Shown here piece after piece: positions 51,240 to 53,499 of a stretch of DNA of 53,499 bases. Below the pieces are notes generated by a model, which saw only the letters and a list, made by a program, of their open reading frames with translations, made no database searches and was not told the origin of the DNA. Numbering within the stretch: position 1 is the stretch's first letter; every line of letters begins with the position of its first letter. The stretch comes from Candidatus Bathyarchaeota archaeon (lineage in GTDB: Archaea; Thermoproteota; Bathyarchaeia; 40CM-2-53-6), in the NCBI GenBank assembly GCA_005881615.1, contig VBBR01000036.1:4847-58345 (forward strand). Direction: 5' to 3'. A program made the position numbers and the translations under genes.

Positions 51240-52214
51240 CTACCTTTCCCTTGAAGCGGACACTGCTATAGGAGATTCCTTCAATCTCAGTAAAGCTTTT
51301 CGTTTTGCGTTGAGCCTTATGAAGTCCACTTCAACCTCTTCTTTGATAGCAAGCTTCGAGAGTGCCATCAGAACGTCCTTCATCTGTTTGACCGCGTGGG
51401 ACCCGACCTGTATTATCACGTCGCCCACCCGCATTCCTGCATCGTAAGCTGGTCCTCGCGTGTCCACTTCGACCACCAAGACTCCCGAGTCGGCTGGGAG
51501 GTCGTATCTTCGCGCGATCGCCTGGTTCATGTTGGCTCCTGATATTCCAAGCCATGGGCGGACGACTCTTCCTTTTTCGAGGATTTGCTGGACCACCCAT
51601 TTTATCGTGTTGACGGGGATAGCGAAGCCTACTCCTTGGGCGAATGGAATCATCGCTGTGTTCATTCCAATCATGTTTCCGCCTATGTCAGCGAGGGGTC
51701 CGCCGCTATTTCCGGGATTGATAGCTGTGTCCGTCTGGATGAGCCCTTCGAAGATGAAGTCCGTGCCGGGCAGAGGCCGTCCGAGGGCGCTTACCACTCC
51801 CATGGAGACTGTTGGTCCTCCTTGGAGCCCAAGCGTGTTGCCGATGGCGAGAGCTATTTGTCCAACCTTCAGTTTCTCCGAGTCGCCTAGGCTGGCGGCA
51901 GGGAGATTGGCGGCGTCTACTTTGATTACGGCGATGTCTGTGGAAGCATCTGAGCCTACGACTTCGCCGAGGAAGGTTCTGCCGTCTTTCAGGTGAACCT
52001 GGACTCTTGTCGCTCCATCGATTACGTGATTGTTGGTAATGACGTATCCGTTGCGGTCGATTATTAGTCCGGAGCCTTTTCCTTCGATTGGCACGAGGCC
52101 GTAGCGGAAGTCTCGGGTAACTCGGACACTGTCTATGCTGACAACGCTCTCGGTTAGCCGCTCAACTGCTTCGGTAATCTGGTTCTCAAGCGCAGATAGG
52201 ATTGTTGCTGTCAT
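51240..52214 (-). CDS. HtrA/DegP-like serine protease with PDZ domain
   Basis: 324 aa from ATG 52214. Trypsin-like domain with full triad: NNHVIDG (His), DASTDIAVIKV (Asp), NPGNSGGPL (Ser). One C-terminal PDZ domain (VLVVEVDTRGPAYDAGMRVGDVIIQVGSHAVKQMKDVLMAL). No signal peptide or membrane helix was seen, so it seems cytosolic, as in some archaeal HtrA-like proteins. Substrate unknown. Downstream in the operon: DUF1512. Confidence 0.92.
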   Translation of the reverse strand: MTATILSALENQITEAVERLTESVVSIDSVRVTRDFRYGLVPIEGKGSGLIIDRNGYVITNNHVIDGATRVQVHLKDGRTFLGEVVGSDASTDIAVIKVDAANLPAASLGDSEKLKVGQIALAIGNTLGLQGGPTVSMGVVSALGRPLPGTDFIFEGLIQTDTAINPGNSGGPLADIGGNMIGMNTAMIPFAQGVGFAIPVNTIKWVVQQILEKGRVVRPWLGISGANMNQAIARRYDLPADSGVLVVEVDTRGPAYDAGMRVGDVIIQVGSHAVKQMKDVLMALSKLAIKEEVEVDFIRLNAKRKALLRLKESPIAVSASRER

Positions 52215-52216
52215 GT

Positions 52217-52600
52217 TTAGAGCCCCCAACTTGTCTTTCCCACTGGCGTGATTCTGAGGTATAGCTTCTCGTCTTTCTCTTTGGTCTCAACAAGCCCGGT
52301 GACCTCGAGGCCACGAGGGATTAGCCGGTTGGCTGATTCTAAATCATCGACAAGGAGGGTGATCTTTTCCGCGTCTAGATCTTGGAATCTTGGACTGTAT
52401 TTCAGGTTCCAACCACTCAAGTATAGGTAGCGTCCGTCGAACTCGTAAATTACGGGAACGATGTGGGGTTGGGAGTCCTCACAGACGAACGCGATTCTTG
52501 CCAAGCTTCTCTCCATCAGGTATCGGAATTCTCTCTCGGTGAAACCTCTGACACCGTCTTTATGTCGCATATCTCCGTTAGATTGTTTGTTGCTGATCAT
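52217..52600 (-). CDS. PPOX-type FMN-binding split-barrel protein
   Basis: About 127 aa; start at ATG 52600, which has AGGTGA at SD distance. RGFTEREFRYLMERSLARIAFVCEDSQPHIVPVIYEFDGRYLYLSGW and KITLLVDDLESANRLIPRGLEVTGLVE match PNPOx-like domains. Two nucleotides before the HtrA-like start, so the genes are co-transcribed. Confidence 0.8.
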   Translation of the reverse strand: MISNKQSNGDMRHKDGVRGFTEREFRYLMERSLARIAFVCEDSQPHIVPVIYEFDGRYLYLSGWNLKYSPRFQDLDAEKITLLVDDLESANRLIPRGLEVTGLVETKEKDEKLYLRITPVGKTSWGL

Positions 52601-53011
52601 TTTCATTCACCTATTCGTGAAATAGTTGTCCAGCGTATCTTTGTTGGTAGTCATCAGTCGATGAAGCCGAGTCCAACGGCGAGATGTGGGCTCTGGCTCG
52701 AAAGAGCCGACTGGGCCGATGCTGGGTAGAAGGTTGCCATGACCAAGCGTAAAACCCTGACCTGCAAACGGTCTAGCTGGCCCGGTGAATGCCAGGCGAG
52801 AGCCGTGAGGTTCGCGGCCGTCGCGTCTGCATGTGAAGCAATGGTACAGGAACCCCTGACTGAAGGTAATCCTGAAAGTCGATGCCGATGAGTCAAGCCC
52901 CAGATCAAATCGAAGACTTGACAGAACCTGTCGCATCATGTCTGAACTAGCTACTGGTCAGTCACGCTTATATACTTGGTAGTCCGGGGAAACTAAGTGG
53001 GTATTAGTTAG
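52601..53011. other. Intergenic, ~410 bp, divergent promoters
   Basis: No reliable gene: the 110-aa minus-strand ORF of the track is rich in Arg/Gly/Pro and unlike a protein. Contains the TATA box of the HxlR gene. Confidence 0.4.
52967..52975 (+). promoter_or_regulatory. TATA box of the HxlR regulator gene
   Basis: CTTATATAC centred ~41 nt before the TTG start, giving a leader of ~12-15 nt. Confidence 0.6.
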
Positions 53012-53025
53012 TTGAGTAAGTCAAC
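53011..53025. promoter_or_regulatory. Inverted repeat overlapping the HxlR start
   Basis: GTTGA-GTAAG-TCAAC, perfect 5-bp arms, covers the TTG start codon; a possible autoregulatory operator. Confidence 0.3.
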
Positions 53026-53425
53026 CCAGGTTAACCAGGACATCACGAAAGAGCAGACCGAGGAATGTAAGTTGCTACATTCTGCCTGGAACGATCTGAC
53101 TAAGGTCTGGACCCTTCCGGTGATCCACGCTCTAGGGCTCAAGGAGCCGGCAAGATTCAACGAGCTCAAGAGGAGAATACAGGGGATTAGCGCCACGAGC
53201 CTCGCTGAGAGGCTGAATGAGCTTGACCAGAGAAAGATCATCGAGCGCAAAGTCTACCCTGAGACTCCGCCTAGAGTGGAATACTCCCTCACCAAGAAGG
53301 GGATGGAACTACGTGCTCTCCTAGGCGACCTCGCTGAATGGGTGAAAAAATGGGACAAAGAGGACATTCCGGGCGCGGAAAAGATTCGGGAAGAGAAACT
53401 CCGCCCGATCGCACGCGTCAAGTAA
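53012..53425 (+). CDS. HxlR-family winged-helix regulator
   Basis: 137 aa, TTG start. WTLPVIHALGLKEPARFNELKRRIQGISATSLAERLNELDQRKIIERKVYPETPPRVEYSLTKKGMEL matches HxlR. The conserved N-terminal Cys (TEECKLL) may sense redox or electrophile stress. Divergent from the PPOX-HtrA-DUF1512 operon and possibly its regulator. Confidence 0.9.
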   Translation: MSKSTQVNQDITKEQTEECKLLHSAWNDLTKVWTLPVIHALGLKEPARFNELKRRIQGISATSLAERLNELDQRKIIERKVYPETPPRVEYSLTKKGMELRALLGDLAEWVKKWDKEDIPGAEKIREEKLRPIARVK

Positions 53426-53499
53426 TTTGAACTCTATCAGTCAATGACGATTACCCAGTCAAACATGAGTGTGATCCCAAAGTCCAAGGTCCTGCCTTG

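Noticed and set aside
52607-52939. 110-aa minus-strand ORF
   Set aside because: Arg/Gly/Pro-rich text without secondary-structure pattern, in a promoter region; probably spurious.

Overview
The window is archaeal. It carries prepilins with class III signal peptides and their FlaK/PibD-type peptidase, TiaS, an Elf1-like factor, a TrmB regulator, KaiC-family ATPases, a tetraether-synthase (Tes) homologue, F420-type enzymes, TATA boxes, and two intron-containing tRNA genes with bulge-helix-bulge logic. A Thermoproteota (TACK) lineage near Nitrososphaeria/Thaumarchaeota or Bathyarchaeia fits best, but the exact lineage is inference. No ammonia-oxidation or methanogenesis genes are present.  Layout. 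(1) 71-11698, minus strand: a type IV pilus/secretion locus. Read in transcription order it holds the prepilin peptidase, a TrmB regulator (TAATG overlap), a small winged-helix protein, two near-duplicate prepilins, a ~500 bp stretch with no clear gene, two more prepilin-like proteins, two KaiC-like proteins (one without a P-loop), the FlaI/TadA-type ATPase and two FlaJ/TadC-type membrane proteins. (2) 11757-12971: a TnpB gene. (3) 13115-20924: an Lrp-type sensor domain, TiaS, a large prepilin with a beta-helix-like body, initiator tRNA-Met with two introns, a DUF4382 lipid-face protein, regulators and a large secreted Ig-like protein. (4) 21378-30627: an MDR dehydrogenase, an S9 peptidase, Tes, an Elf1-like factor, a VOC protein, and two copies of a 351-bp mobile element. 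(5) 30817-35390: VIT1/CCC1 transporter, SerRS and several small zinc-ribbon proteins. (6) 35822-40794, minus strand: nuoB-nuoC-nuoD-nuoI plus an FrhB/FpoF-type subunit, i.e. the peripheral arm of an apparently F420H2-linked complex I; nuoI is interrupted by an intein whose reading frame is broken, or split, just before its C-terminal splicing block. (7) 42140-47878: a KaiC-like ATPase and an operon of surface protein (Ig/PKD, one TM), MinD-like ATPase and V4R protein; the surface protein has one in-frame TAA. (8) 47935-53425: tRNA-Ser(CGA) with an intron, a 3Fe-4S/4Fe-4S ferredoxin, two FMN/F420-binding split-barrel proteins, DUF1512, an HtrA-like protease and an HxlR regulator.  The strongest unusual items are the frame-broken or split intein placed at an iron-sulfur ligand of NuoI, the 351-bp elements that have terminal inverted repeats and 8-bp target duplications yet carry the tail of a tnpB gene, the initiator tRNA with introns in the variable and T loops, and the surface protein-MinD-V4R operon. 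Three independent reading-frame breaks (intein, surface protein, small membrane protein) occur in one window, so sequencing or assembly error must be considered for each.
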